DNA of 64,000 nt from Anthonomus grandis grandis (GCF_022605725.1 NC_065550.1:6882001-6946000); one strand, 5' to 3'; counted from the first letter of the stretch, positions 11,108 through 23,360 are shown. Notes: a model not told the origin generated them from the sequence alone. A program made the numbers and translations.

Positions 11108-12010
11108 CCCGTTTGGTTTTACCTGAACCAAAAATTTGCTAATTTTGCAATTACATTTAATTGAATAATTCAAGATTCGCTTATTAAAATTTTTTGAAAC
11201 TTTGCACAAGGGTTTGCCACATTGGTCTCTTCAAATGTCATCTTACATTTTTTCTATAAAATGTACAGGGAAGCCAATAATTGACATGGGTTTTCCTATG
11301 TTCCGCTCGGCGACGCACCGCCCGGTATGTGAAAATGTATGTGAAATCACTCAAAATACTGTTTTAATACTATTACTATACGCCCAGAACACAAATATTA
11401 CAGACAAAAGGTACACACCATCCAAACGTAAACATAGTAAGCAACGAGCGCAGTTGCCATTTGCCAAATACCTTACATAAGAGAATAAGAGATGTGTGTG
11501 AAGCTAGCGTCCGATCGATATCCAGCGACCAAGTCGAGAACGAGAACGCAGCATATTTCGGTTGTCAGCAACCAATTTTTAGTCCACGCTCCCTGTTATG
11601 TAATCACAATAATGCCCGTATCTCCTGAAATTCCCAAGGGGTTTTAATAATTTTTTGTCCAGATATTAGCAAAGCATACCTAAATCGAATTACGGTAGTC
11701 TCAAACCTCTACAAACAAAGGTCTTTTCGTAAAAAATATTGAATTGTTAAATGTTGAAAAATTTCACCGGCTATAACTCCCAAAGCATTCCTATAAAACT
11801 TTTTTTATAGTTATTAATAAATATTTAAACCGATATCAGATAGTTGCAAATCTCTACAAACGAAAATTTTTTGATCAAAATTATTGAATTGTTAGGTGTT
11901 AAAAAATATAAACGGCTATAACTACCAAAACTCCCAAAGGATTTGGATAAAACTTTGTTTAATATTAATAATAAATACTTTAATTGATCTGAGATTTAAG
12001 AGATGTTGCA
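11108..12010 (-). repeat. right arm of large foldback structure
   Basis: Inverted counterpart of 5985-6918. The arm-specific segment 11340-11610 aligns to 6370-6545 only in patches (GCTAGCTTCACACACAT on the complement is shared). The outer end holds about two repeats of a unit of about 143 bp, with CGGCTATAACTCCCAAAG at about 11771 and CGGCTATAACTACCAAAA at about 11914. The loop between the arms (10862-11100) contains a second small inverted repeat, GTCACTGA...TCAGTGAC. Confidence 0.7.
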
Positions 12011-12985
12011 AAACTATCCAATTTAATATAATAATATAATAAACAAATTACATCGAGTTATTTTAACCAATCAAAATACTATAATAATTTCACAATATTT
12101 TTTTTTTATAACAAATACAAAGAAAGTATTTTCTGAGTATAAATAGAAGATCCAAATCGAGCCAAGCCAAATTCAGCCAAGTAGTGATATGGAATAAATT
12201 GTTTGCACTCTTTGGTGTACTTTTTTTTTTATTTTGTTTTATTACACGACTGGGAATACATTTACGCACGAACTGGGATGCACAAGGCAATCCAGGACAG
12301 AGTGGGGCTCGGTGAAGCCACTACCCACTAAACCCCTTCGTGTTATTATTTCCCGACCACGTGTGCCCGAATACGCGCTACAATATCTGACAGGCGCCGA
12401 TATGATATTTTTCTTCCTGATTCCCCTACGCAAAAGAGATCCTTCCCTTCACCCTTGCCAATCTCAATCCAAGAAATAGAGGTTTACCTAACAATTTGAT
12501 GCGTAATATTGATAGACTTATTAAGTTTAAGGTATAATTTAGAACTTGAAGACGTGCGCAGCCTTCGTAATTTATTATATGATTAAAAAACCGCAAAACG
12601 GTTCCTTCCTCCCATTCACCCTTGCCAATCCCAAGCTAAGAAAAGAGTTATATATCTAATTAAATGTAATTCGATAAAGACCTAACAGTTTATGACCTGG
12701 CTATCGATGGTTTTTACTATCTAGACAACAAGACTGCAGGAAAGTGGGTTAGTTACTTAAAAAGATCATGTATTTTTTTGATAGAAATTAATGACAATAG
12801 AAAGATTTTAAAAGGATAACGAAATAATTTGCGAGATAAAGGTTATACATAATTTTACAATTTAAAATTAAATTTTAAGAACTCTTATTTATTTGAAACT
12901 TTTGAAACAAATTTAGGTATATGTTTATTTATATATTCATAAATTCGGTACAAAGACGACAATCGTAAGTTATAGCTATGTATAG
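12011..12985. other. unassigned segment with possible promoter-like motif
   Basis: GAGTATAAATAGAAG at about 12133-12147 looks like a TATA box, and GGAATAAATTG follows about 50 bp later. That spacing is seen in LTRs, but no primer-binding site, TG...CA ends or second LTR were found. A GC-richer stretch (12240-12480) is open in several frames without a recognisable domain. CCTTCACCCTTGCCAATC is repeated with small changes at about 12446 and 12613. Confidence 0.3.
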
Positions 12986-12989
12986 TTTT

Positions 12990-13187
12990 TAACATCTCAC
13001 AATTCAATATTTTTTTACGAAAAAACTTTCGTTTATAGGGATTTACAACCATCTGAAATCGGTTTAGATATTTAATATTAGTTACATTAAAAAGTTTCAT
13101 TCGAATCCTTTGGGAGTTAGCCATTAATTTTTTTTGTACATCTAACAATTCAATAATTTTTTACAAAAAAATTGTCGTTTTGTAGGT
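12990..13187 (+). repeat. extra copy of the foldback repeat unit
   Basis: Carries the same unit as the outer arms: ACTTTCGTTTATAGGG, GAAATCGGTTTAGATATTTA and ATCCTTTGGGAGTTA. It is in left-arm orientation although it lies beyond the right arm. It may be the edge of a second foldback copy or a rearranged end. Confidence 0.6.
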
Positions 13188-13198
13188 CGTGGTGAAGG

Positions 13199-13540
13199 TT
13201 GTTGATGTTCGGTACTTCTGCTCCAGTATATATTAATGTGGATGTTTCTCAGGGCTCTGTTTTGGGTCCAGTTCTCTTCCTGATATTCATTAATGATCTA
13301 CCTCGTGGAAATCAATTAGGAAAATTGGTACTTCTTACTGTTGACACTACGGTCTCCTTAACTGGAAAGTCTAAAGCAGCAGCCTATGTCAAGTTAAATG
13401 TGACCAAACAACAGGTTGAGAACAGGTTTCTTTTAAACAGAGTTGTTTAACCAGGATAAGACGCAGAGGCTTAAAGTGCCAAGGCAGGCTATTAAACTTA
13501 CTATTAAACCTAAATCATTGAAAGCATTTAACTTTTTATA
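13199..13540 (+). pseudogene. non-LTR reverse transcriptase fragment
   Basis: VSQGSVLGPVLFLIFINDLP at 13238-13298 is the conserved RT motif around VPQGS...INDLP. It is followed by a degenerate FADDTT (LTVDTT). After a frameshift, NQDKTQRLK continues the downstream RT region to about 13540. It begins abruptly next to the foldback repeat copy. Confidence 0.8.
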
Positions 13541-13544
13541 GTGT

Positions 13545-15545
13545 AGTGGAGATTCGTAACTGACAATTTTAAAATATATGTAATGTTTAAGTGTTTGTCT
13601 TGCATCTCATTACAGTATATAGTGTTAAATATTTCATTTTCTAATTTTCTGATATTATAGCTTCGGGATATTTTATGTGGTTTTCAATTTTGATGTAAAC
13701 CTCATCTTATGTATGTAACACAAAAAACTAGATTAATTATACCTAGATCAAAATATGAATCTATGTTAGTGGAGTAAAAAAGTTATTGGTGGAATTAAGT
13801 ACTTTTTTGTGGGGGGTTTGACCGAGGCCAGAAAAGACAGCATTGGCGATCAAGTAACAGTAACGGTCAGTTAACTTTATCCTCGATAATAACCCATAAT
13901 TTGTATAGTTAACTTATAGCCACATTACATTAAACATGGCCGGAACGTTTACAGTAATGGGTCGGCAGTTAAAATTCGGCAACCATCATAGTTGTTTACC
14001 AGCATATTTATCGCTAACGTTATATGCATTCTAATGAAGTGACCAAGGCCTCCGAAACCTTGTAAATTTACGAACAGACTATGCCTCTGTAAAATAAACT
14101 AAATTTGAAAAATCTTTTATTGTTTTCAAATATGGGAGAGCCGTATTTAGATACGTTTTGTTCCAATTTAATTTAAAATATGATTTAACATTCCCTCTTT
14201 TTTGATGTTTATCGTGAAACGTAAGGTTGAAATTAAATTCCGTGAAACGTAAAGGTGCACTCACAAAACATATTTTTGTCTAACGTACCCATCATTTGGT
14301 CACAAAAATTCATTCTTTTATAAAAATTGTCTTCCATGAACTTTTGTGTTCGTGTAAATTTATAAAGAAGCAATTTATTTTATTAAGCAATTTATTTTCT
14401 TTTGATTCAAGATTGGTAGAATTATTGGTACTTTGGACAGTAAACATCTTTTCGGATTTTCTTTATGATAATGTAAAAAAGTCTGTTGTTTTTCCAAAGT
14501 TTAGTTTACCCAGGAATGCAATAAACGTATAAAAGAACTATTAATAAATGAGCTATTTAGCTTTTTCATAAAATTTAAATTACTTACCAAGAGAAACTAT
14601 GGTGTCTTTGCTGAGGAGAAATAAGAGTAGAGTGAATTAGAATATCCTGATGATATGTACACTACCTACGAGAGAAATCATGCATAAATAAAGTCAATAT
14701 TTTTACTGGAAATTAAAAATCGAGGTGGTAAAGTTTGAACTTTCTTTTCTGTCAATAGCTTTAAGTATTAGAGTTTTTTTAGTATGGGGTATACCACTCC
14801 ACGTATCACGTGTACCATGTGCCACGCATTATTTTCTCCTAGGTTTATCCTCATCATATGAAAAAACAATGTGTTTTTTTTTATTAAAGTTGATGTTGGG
14901 TTAGACAAGAAACATCGACTTTTAAATATGATAATACTAAGTTGTAGAGATCGGAAAGTGGTAATAATAAAGTGCTATTTATTTAGTTTTCTTTAAAAAA
15001 AATGAATAATGTAAAAACTTTCAGGTATCTTATCCTGTGTCTACTTAATTTTAAGATGGTCCAAACTGAAGTACATGACAGAGGAAGTAATTCTTTATTA
15101 AAAAAAATTATACAAAGTTCTTATCTATTTATTTCGAAATAACTAACAGGATATTTGGCCTTTCATTTGCAGTATGTTTTGTAAAAATTTTATATATTAA
15201 TATATATTTATAAATATACCAAACGGATATACAACGCGCGGTCGCACGGTATTCTTACTCCCGATATTCTGACAAATTGTGATAGTTTTATTCCCAATAA
15301 CACAGGTTATTTAGTGTCATAATGTGCAGCTTTTTTTCGCCGATATTATAAAACTATTATTGTGTATTAATATTAATCTCGAGTTACTAGAAAGTGGATA
15401 AGCAACTACCAAAATCATTTGCTCTTTGAAATTTACTGCAATTCCAACAAAAAAAAAAAGGAATGCACTGATAAAAAGACCAACGGACGAACTTACGCGC
15501 AGTTTTCGCATGTACCAATTTTTGCATGATCTACGTTATTTTCAT
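13545..15545. other. 2-kb stretch without recognised gene
   Basis: AT-rich, with only short chance ORFs. No transposase, RT or host domain was recognised on either strand. A minus-strand ATG ORF at 15317-15511 has a hydrophobic segment, but nothing else supports it. Confidence 0.45.
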
Positions 15546-15591
15546 TTTCCTACGTTATTTGGCGAATCTGAATCTTTCTTCATAACTTATA

Positions 15592-16461
15592 ATGTCTAAC
15601 ATATGTTCCTCCTGCTCTCAGGATTGTGTGCTGAAAGAGCCAAAAAATTCAAACGATGTTTTTGGCTACCCATGTGATTTTTGTAAGAAGATTTTATGCA
15701 GGAAATGTTCAGGAATTAGTACCACTGAACTTCGGGCCATCGTCATGAGCAGCCGAGTTATGCCTTATATATGCAAATTGTGCTTGCCAAAATTAAATGA
15801 AACCATGCAACTAGTTAACCGTGTCACAGCTCTTGAGATTGAATTTACCGAATTAAAAAGTAGTACACAGGGAATTTTGGATTCAGCCAATCTTATGAGG
15901 TCTTTTTCGAATGACCTAAAAACAATGAAATCCCAATTTTCAGCAAGTCTTGAGGACATCAAATCTCTAGTTAAAACGGAAATAGAAGGCTTAAAGAATG
16001 CAGCTAAGGATAATTCAAATAGTTCTGCACAACCAATTACAAGCCAAGCTCCAGAGGAAGAAGTTATCCTGGAATGGCAGGAGCGGCAGAAGAGATTAAA
16101 GAATCTAATGCTCTTTAATTTACCTGAGGGTGAGGACAAGAAAAAGGTCGAAGAACTATTTAAACATCTCACTGAAAATCCCCCAGAGGTGTTACACTTT
16201 TCTCGGATTGGTAAAACTAACGCAAATCAGGCTCGGGCTTTAAGGATATCTCTCAAATCACCAGATGATGTCATGAATCTTGTCAGGAATCGCTTTAAAC
16301 TTAAAGGAAAGAATGTTTTCTTGAACTTTGATCTCACCATGAAGCAGAGGGATGCTGAAAAGAAATTGTCAGTTGAGCTTAGTAGCCGGAGAGCCCAGGG
16401 TGAAAATGTATCCATTAGGTATCGTAATAATACCCCATACATTTTTAAGAAAAAAAACTAA
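15592..16461 (+). CDS. ORF1 protein of CR1/jockey-type element (PHD-like finger, RNA binding)
   Basis: Intact 289-residue ORF. An N-terminal Cys-rich finger (residues about 4-65) has C-x2-C, C-x2-C, C-x2-C and a final C-x2-C, like the PHD-type finger of ORF1 proteins in this group. A middle region (about 70-150) is rich in Leu, Glu and Lys and looks coiled-coil forming, as needed for trimerisation. The C-terminal part (about 165-285) begins LKNLMLFNLPE, resembling the RRM-like core, and has LNFDLTMKQRD, also seen in the copy at 32330. The protein probably coats the element's RNA. The stop is doubled (TAATAA). ORF2 follows in the +2 frame, open across the junction and with no ATG. Confidence 0.85.
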   Translation: MSNICSSCSQDCVLKEPKNSNDVFGYPCDFCKKILCRKCSGISTTELRAIVMSSRVMPYICKLCLPKLNETMQLVNRVTALEIEFTELKSSTQGILDSANLMRSFSNDLKTMKSQFSASLEDIKSLVKTEIEGLKNAAKDNSNSSAQPITSQAPEEEVILEWQERQKRLKNLMLFNLPEGEDKKKVEELFKHLTENPPEVLHFSRIGKTNANQARALRISLKSPDDVMNLVRNRFKLKGKNVFLNFDLTMKQRDAEKKLSVELSSRRAQGENVSIRYRNNTPYIFKKKN

Positions 16462-19367
16462 TAAACGGGCCTTCTACAACAAAGCAACCATCCCATAGAC
16501 AGCAAAACCTAGATATTTACTACCAGAATGTTCGAGGATTGAGAACTAAGTTGTCAGTTCTCCAGAGTAACATTATCTCTAATTGCTACTCCATAATTTT
16601 ACTAAGTGAAACCTGGCTCTCGGCTGATATATCGGATGCAGAGCTTGGTTTGGATAAGTACAATGTCTTTAGGACTGACAGAAATGCAAAATCTAGCACC
16701 TCCTCAAGAGGTGGTGGAGTATTGGTGGCGATCTCAAAGGAACTATCTAGTGCTGTAATAAACTTGTCAACAAACCTTGAACTGCTATTTGTTAGTGTAG
16801 GCTCTGGGCTAGGAAAGTTCATAGTGGGCTGTATTTATTTCCCTCCAAAATCACCTTCAGAAAAGTACAACATGCTCAGCCAAGAGATCGATTCTTTCTC
16901 TGGGAATCAGGAGTGCCCATTACTACTGTTCGGGGACTTCAATCTGCCAAAAGCAATTTGGTCATCAGACAACTTTTGTTCTTAAGCGACCAGTGCACTG
17001 GGTGCTTGCCCTCTGGAAGTCGAGTCCATAGAAGTGATATCAGACTTATGTAGTTTCCACAATCTATACCAATTGAATAATATTCCAAACCACCTGGGGA
17101 ATACACTGGATCTGATTTTTTGTGAGAGTACCTTGTCTGCAGAGGTCACGGCAGCTGATGATGCTCTGGTTCCACAGGACAATTACCATCCACCCCTCCT
17201 TACATCCATTACTGTTTCGAGAGGACATACTAATCATCCAGGTAGATTTAACAATCAATATTATTATGATTATAATTCAGCAAATTTTTATTTAATTAAT
17301 GAACTTCTTGGACAGGTTAATTGGAATTATGTACTTCAACAGGATTCTCTAGATACTATGTTAAATATTTTTTATGATATACTTTATTCAGTTATACATA
17401 TTGCTGTACCTTTAAAACGGGTGTCTCGCGGGCACTTTCCAAGGTGGTTTTCTCCAGCTCTTAAAAATTTGGTAATTTCAAAGAAACAGGCACATAAAGT
17501 TTTCAAAGATTCGGGTTCCAGAGATGATTATATTACCTTCTCAAGCTTAAGATCAGAGTGTAAATTACTTGCAAAAGTCTGTTTTGAACAATATGTTTCC
17601 GAATCAGAAAGAAATTTAGTTGATCACAGTAACATAAAGAAGTTCTGGTCTTATGTAAACTCTAGAAGACTAGGAAATGATCTACCTTCAGAAATGTTCT
17701 ATAATGATAAGCATTGCCTTCTTGGTCCTGCCCTACCTGATCTCTTTGCTGATTACTTCAAAACAGTTTATTCAACCAAAAACTACCCTGTACCTGAATC
17801 TTTATCCTTCAATAATATCAACATAAGCAATTTTCACATAAATATTTCTACAATATACAATGAAATTTGCAGCTTGAACACCAATAAGGGTCCAGGGCCA
17901 GATGGCATACCACCCTCCATCCTTAAATCATGCAGTTTTGTTCTGTCTCATCCACTTTTTATTTTATTCAATAAATCATTAGAATTGGGAGTCTTCCCTG
18001 ATTTTTGGAAGACAAGCTACTTGACCCCTATACATAAAGCAGGAAACAAGGGCGACGTAAGCAACTATAGACCAGTGTGCAACTTAAACGCCATTCCAAA
18101 ACTATTCGAGAAAATTGTAACACAACATCTTACATCATTTTTGGGTCCTACCATTATATCAGAGCAGTTTGGCTTTAAGACCAGGAGATCAACAGAGCTT
18201 AATCTATTGACTTATGCAGACTATCTGGCGAGCGTCTTGGATAGGGGTGGCGAGGTTCACACTATCTATACCGACTTTTCGAAGGCGTTCGACAGGGTCA
18301 ATCATGAGATACTTTTGAGTAAGCTTGGAGCCGCGGGTGTAGGGGGAAATTTCTTGAGATGGTTTCGCAGCTACCTATCAGATAGGTCCCAAATTGTAAG
18401 GGTCAATGGCTTCATGTCCTATGAGCTAAGCGTTCCCTCAGGTGTTCCTTAAGGATCACATTTGGGGCCGCTTCTTTTTAATGTTTTTATGAACGACATC
18501 CACTCATGTTTTAAATATTCCAGATTCTTATGTTTTGCAGACGACCTGAAATGTTTTCTAGCTATCTCCTCTCTTAATGACTGCGTCAATCTACAGTCAG
18601 ATCTTTCCAGACTGGAAGAGTGGTGTGTTCAGAACTGCATGGACTTGAATCCAGCCAAGTGCTATAGTATTTGCTTCTCCAAGCGTAGAAATACCACAAC
18701 ATTCGCATATTCCTTGTGCAATAGACCCTTGTCGAATGTGACAACAATTAGGGACCTTGGAGTCATATTCGACTCATCTCTTACATTTAGCTTTCATATA
18801 TCTGAGATAGTAACAAAAGCCCTTAAAATAATAGGTTTTGTCAAGAGATGCACAAGAGATTTTACAAATACCCCTGCTATCCGCATGCTCTACTGTACAT
18901 TGATCAGACCTTTGTTGGAGTATGCCTCCTCAGTCTGGAGTCCTTATTATGCCTGCTATATTCACAGGTTGGAACAGGTGCAACGGAGAATGCTGAAATA
19001 CCTGGCATTTAAATCCAAAATTGATCCTGTTGACAACTACCATTATGATTACAGGGTTCTGTATGAGCTGTTTTGTCTTCCTCCTCTTGTTGTTCGTCGG
19101 GAACAACGGGATTTAAAAAATTTGTATAACCTTCTGACTGCTTCTGTAGATTCACCAGACCTGCTATATTCAATAGGTCTAGCAATACCTACGAGAAATA
19201 CAAGGTCAAACAGCCTTTTCTACCAACCTTTCTGTAGAACAAACATCAAGTACAATAGCTTTATTGCTAGATCAGCCAGGCTTGCAAATAATAGTGCATC
19301 TCTGAACATAGATTTCAATATAAGTCCAAGGCGCTTTGCTAAGTTTGTTGAGGATTTTCATGTGTGA
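16449..19367 (+). pseudogene. ORF2: AP-type endonuclease and reverse transcriptase, two premature stops
   Basis: A single frame is open from 16449 to 19367 except for TAA at 16983-16985 and 18450-18452. Endonuclease: YYQNVRGLRTKL start, LLSETWL, RGGGVLV, FGDFNLP, and DNYHPPL near its end. A linker contains FWSYVNSRR and LPSEMF. RT: NKGPGPDGIPPSILK, NYRPV, DFSKAFDRVNH (palm Asp), GVP-stop-GS where family members have GVPQGS, and FADDL. A tail reaches 19367. The second stop is clearly CAA to TAA. The product would nick chromosomal DNA and prime reverse transcription there. With only two stops and no frameshift, this copy inserted recently. Confidence 0.9.
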
Positions 19368-19700
19368 CTTTGTATATTGTTGTGGGGTTTTTGCTATTCT
19401 GTTTAATTGTGTGTACATACTATTCATACTTCATACTATTGTATGCTGGTTTAAACCAATTTTGGAGGTGATAATTGGGTTCAAGGGAGTGAAAACTGAA
19501 TTTAATTAATTTTATTGTGTTCTTTTGTTGTATATTTTTTAAGTTCTCCTGTTGCCATTATTTATTAATCCTGTTTTATTCTATGACTGTGACAGTGATG
19601 GGTTGTGAATATCAAATGATAATTATATAAAATAATACTAAGTATAAATTGTTTGAGGTTATAAATTATTGTTATTGTAAATTATGCTATTTCTGTAAAA

Positions 19701-19715
19701 ATGGGTAATGCCCGT
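19701..19715 (+). other. 3'-terminal stem-loop of the retrotransposon
   Basis: ATGGG-TAATG-CCCGT sits immediately before the repeat tail. The related element at 35 kb has ATGGG-GGTTT-CCCGT in the same place. The stem is identical and the loop is different. It is probably the RNA structure recognised by the element's own RT. Confidence 0.65.
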
Positions 19716-19863
19716 AAATAAATAAATAAATAAATAAAATAAAAATAAATATTCCAGAAAATTTTTCATTCTTAAATTTTCTTTCCGGAAATAAAAAAGG
19801 GAGGATTATATCTCAAAACAATAATAATATATTAACGAAAATTTACTCATTTTGGAACTTATA

Positions 19864-20983
19864 CAGCATAAGTCTCCAGGAAGCGCATCGAACGTCTGTG
19901 GGAAAACTACAATTAGGAAAAATCTGAAAATTTAACAGTCTACTTAAGTCGATTGGAGCAACTCGGTGAAAATATTTTCAAGGTGTCAGCTTCGTTATTT
20001 TAAATAGAATACTCTATTTATTAATACATTTTTAAAGTCTACAATCAGAATATAAATACTTTTTTTAATAAAATACATTAAGTCTTCTTGTATGGACCCA
20101 GGAAACAGCAAAATTCAAAGTTGATAAGAGATCTGAAGCATCAATTTGATTGTTGCATATTTTAAATAAAAACACTAAACTCCCACAAAAGAGCACATTG
20201 GCGAAGAAATAGTGTTAATGCACTGCATACTTTTAATTTGCTTAATTTTAGTGTTAATGCACTGCATAATTAGGACACTACAAAAAAAATCCATACATAC
20301 GTCTTTAAAAAAGATCTTATCATGGTATTTATATGAGCATTAAAGGTAGGTTTTTTATTAACACAGACCCCCAGGTCACGAACAAAGTTACAATTCGGAA
20401 GTGTACTATCATTTGTTACGTAATCAAAGTCAATCTCATCTTTAAGCAAAGAAATTGGCACTTTCTTACCTCACACTATTTATAAACCCTGTCCAGATTT
20501 GCTTGCAGCTGCATGCAGTCATGACGATTTTTAATAAGACGAAAAACCTTCATATCATTGGCAAACTTATGTCAATACTCGTGGTCATCAATGTGATTGT
20601 TAAAAATCAAGAATAGCACACCTGCTCTATTTTTGTTTTGATGCTAGTTAGATAATCTCAATTCATTTAACTCTAGAAATTGTGGTCTATCTTATAAATA
20701 GAAAATAAAAAACTCTACTAGATATTTAAGAAAGTTTTTGGAAAGAATTTTATGGTCCAACTTGTCGAAGGCAAAATCTCTGTAGATTATATTAAGTCGA
20801 TATTTGCAATTTATAGCCTCATATGCGACACCATAAGTAGCTACTTAGGGTATAACCGAAAGTGCCGCCATCTTAAAAATATTTTAGCCGGATTTCCCCA
20901 TTGGCTTATTAATATATTGTCAAATTTTTCCTAATTACAGTTTTCCCACAATCGATCGATGCGATTACTCGAAACTCACCCTG
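19864..20983. mobile_element. element with mariner-like inverted ends
   Basis: The ends are inverted: CAGCATAAGTCTCCAGGAAG at 19864 against the complement of CTCGAAACTCACCCTG at 20983. Inside them GTGGGAAAACTACAATTAGG (19899-19918) matches the complement of 20931-20950. The left end is preceded by TA. It contains a foreign RT fragment and no transposase, so it is non-autonomous or has been gutted. Confidence 0.55.
20270..20800 (-). pseudogene. non-LTR reverse transcriptase fragment
   Basis: The minus strand shows AFDKLDHKIL (about 20780), a remnant of the polymerase region, FANDMKVFRLIKNRHDCMQL (FADD degenerated to FAND; about 20500-20560), and NFVRDLGVCVNKKPTFNAHI (about 20330-20390). The order is correct for an RT palm and thumb, with frameshifts between parts. 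It ends abruptly near 20270. Confidence 0.75.
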
Positions 20984-21486
20984 TGGGTAATTAAAAAAAG
21001 GTTTATAATATATTTTGTATTTTTAGTCAATAATACATACTTATATTTTATTGCTAATCTGGAATATTTAAATAGGATAACACCCTAAAAGGTTTATTTA
21101 ATCAGTATAATATGCTTGTATTTCTGCAATTTAATACCCATTTTTAATATATTTTCTTTTATAATCAACTAATTTTCATTTTTAGAATTTTATGTTCTTT
21201 TTTGCTATAATTAACTGTAAAATAAAATTTATTTTATTATATTTTATGTAGTCCTATGGGTGAAACCTTTCGTGTGGCACTTAAATTTGGCGAGACAGTT
21301 TGACCACTAACCAAAAACCTCTTCATTTTTACTCTGAGACACGTTTCGTTAACGATGTGCATCTTCAGGAGAAGATTAAAACTAAACTAAAGCTACTTAA
21401 AAATGGCCTTATATACTAATGATGTAACTAATAGAGCGGAAAATGCAATGAAGCAGGGCCGAACAAAACTTAAACACTAACTAACC
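20984..21486. other. AT-rich stretch with a hammerhead-like motif
   Basis: No coding feature. It contains the minus-strand hammerhead-like core at 21343-21368 and lies directly left of the mariner-like element. Confidence 0.4.
21343..21368 (-). ncRNA. hammerhead-ribozyme-like core (decayed)
   Basis: The minus strand reads CTGAAGA, 14 nt, GAAAC, followed by GTGTCTCAG. The invariant core is kept, but the spacer no longer forms a convincing helix II. This arrangement is typical of Penelope-like element LTRs. Confidence 0.4.
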
Positions 21487-21488
21487 TA

Positions 21489-23052
21489 TACAGTGACCGC
21501 CTAAAGTTCCGCATAAATTCGATAAAAATTAGAGACGTGATTTTTTGGGAAAACGCTCGGACCCGTCGATTTTTATTTTAAGTTGCGCATTATTTCACTT
21601 AAATTTTTGTATACAGGGTAGAACAAAAAAAAGATATGAGGTCATCGCTCATTTTTTTTAATGGAATGCTATATTTTTTATTGCATTTATGAAATATAGG
21701 CGAAATTCCAAGTTACTTTCGTATAAGACACCTTATCTCAAAACTCAAGAAGAAGAAGAAGACTCAGAAATATTTACGTTTAACCAACAAGAAAACAAGT
21801 AAGTACGTCTATTTACAAATTAAGATAAAATGGAGGATAAAATGTTATAAACTGTGAAAACTCTTATTAATGTATCAAGTCTTCAAACTGATCCCCATTT
21901 ACTTCTTGGCAGAAAGCAAGACGGTTTACAAACTCATGTAAAACACTATCAATTATTTCGGGTCATAATATTCGGGATAATTTCATATCCAATTCTATGT
22001 TTCAAATCTTCTACGTTGTTTGGCTTTTCAATATAAACTTTACTTTTTAGGTTCCCCCATAGAAAATAGTTGCAGGGATTTAGGTCTGGTGACCTGACCG
22101 GCCACTCTATTGGCCCTCTTCGTCCTATCCATCTTCCTGGGAACACTGTATCCAAGTAATTACGGACATCTCGAAAGAATCGTGGCGGTGCGCCGTCTTG
22201 CTGAAACCACAAATTATCTGTCGAGACGGCAGGGTCTTGTTCGTCTGGGTATAGGGCAGCCAAAGCAGGGATGAGATCTTCTTGAAGAAAATTCAAATAG
22301 CGTTGTCCTGTTAAGTTTTCTTCAAAAAAGTATGGCCCTATTACTTTATTTTCCACGATACCAGCCCAAACATTAATAGATTTACGGTACTGTGTATAAG
22401 CCTCAGTTGCCCAGTGTGGATTTGACACTGACCAGTACCGACAATTTTGCCGATTTACGACATCGTTTAAAAGTTGCTTCATCCGAAAACAAAACTCGTA
22501 ATACAAACTGACGATTATTATTGCAAATGTTCATCATTTGCTCGCAAGATGTTTCTTCGATCAGGATCGTCCTCATTTAATTCGTGTATTAGTCTAATTT
22601 TATAAGGGTGGTATTCATTTGCTTTTAAGATGCGTCTTACTGACGTTCCAGGTATATTATTATCAACAGAAATTTGTGAAGTTGCATTGTTTGGATTTTC
22701 TTCGACGTAGAGCAGAACGTTTAATTTTGTTTCTTCAGAAATTTTTGGACAACCTGATCTTGGCAAATCCCTAACATGACCTGAAGTTATGAATTTGTGC
22801 TCTATTCTACTAACTGTTGACTGAGAAATAGGATGGTTTGGGTATTTGGCATTAAACAGTTCACTTACTTCTTTTTGCGTGCGCACTCGATCCCCGTACC
22901 CTAGCATCATCAAAATTTGAATTCGTTGGGTTTCCGTTAAATATGTGAATTAATGCGCAACTTAAAATAAAAATCGACGGGTCCGAGCGTTTTCTCAAAA
23001 AATCATGTCTCTAATTTTTATCGAATTTATGCGGAACTTTGGGCGGTGACTA
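21489..23052 (-). mobile_element. Tc1/mariner-like transposon (1.56 kb)
   Basis: Inverted repeats of about 105 bp. The left end reads TACAGTGACCGCCTAAAG and the right end, complemented, TATAGTCACCGCCCAAAG. The match continues through GAAAACGCTCGGACCCGTCG. It is flanked by TA on both sides (21487-21488, 23053-23054). One transposase gene fills the centre on the minus strand. Confidence 0.88.
21949..22960 (-). pseudogene. Tc1/mariner-type transposase, two frameshifts
   Basis: The N-terminal helix-turn-helix region starts LTETQRIQILMMLGYGDR (about 22900-22960). Next are PISQSTVSRIEHKF and the second DNA-binding half with LPRSGCP. After a shift, VLRVLFSDEATF holds catalytic Asp 1 (about 22480). 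After another shift come RQNCRYW, INVWAGI, WFQQDGAP (Asp 2), and WPVRSPDLNP (Asp 3) with NYFLWGNLKSKVY. Thirty-six residues separate Asp 2 and Asp 3. All three catalytic residues survive, so only the two frame breaks near 22510 and 22475 disable it. The original start codon seems lost. Confidence 0.88.
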
Positions 23053-23300
23053 TATAATTGACTATAAGGGATTGGACCTTTATCCCTGTTAAGAATGTTT
23101 TTTTAATTTTTAAATATTGAGAGTAAAAATAAGGAGTTTTGGTTAGTGATAAAACTATCTCGTAATGTTTTGTATCTTTGGTAGGTATTAGATAATGATG
23201 TAAATATTTTTCTTTGTCCTGCAAAAATGCTTGTCCTGTATTTTAAACACCCTTGGCCTGAAAATGAATATGATAGAAGCAAGTAGGCTCAGGCATAATA

Positions 23301-23360
23301 TACAGGGTGTTAGTAAATAAGTGCGACAAACTTCAGGGGGTGATTCTGCTTGGAAAAATA
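23301..23360 (+). repeat. isolated DNA-transposon-like terminus
   Basis: TACAGGGTGTTAGTAAATAA followed by AAACTTCAGGGGGTGATT has the look of a terminal repeat beginning at TA. No inverted partner was found nearby. Confidence 0.35.

Larger units (their letters stand above)
15550..19750 (+). mobile_element. CR1/jockey-type non-LTR retrotransposon, near complete (copy B)
   Basis: ORF1 (PHD-like finger and RNA-binding region), ORF2 (AP endonuclease plus RT) and a 3' UTR, in that order. It ends in stem-loop ATGGG-5nt-CCCGT (19701-19715) and a tail of AAAT-type repeats (19716-19750). The 5' boundary is inferred from the short 5' UTR of the related copy at 31.7 kb. No target duplication was established. 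The related copies at 31688-35597 and 41500-42570 share ORF content. Confidence 0.85.

Noticed and set aside
12133..12200. TATA box plus AATAAA resembling an LTR
   Set aside because: No second LTR, no TG...CA ends, no primer-binding site and no gag/pol nearby.
15317..15511. ATG ORF with a hydrophobic segment (LFISAFLFFFVGIAV)
   Set aside because: Short, AT-rich, with no homology recognised, and it contains a GTAAGT in its fifth codon region. There is no support beyond chance.
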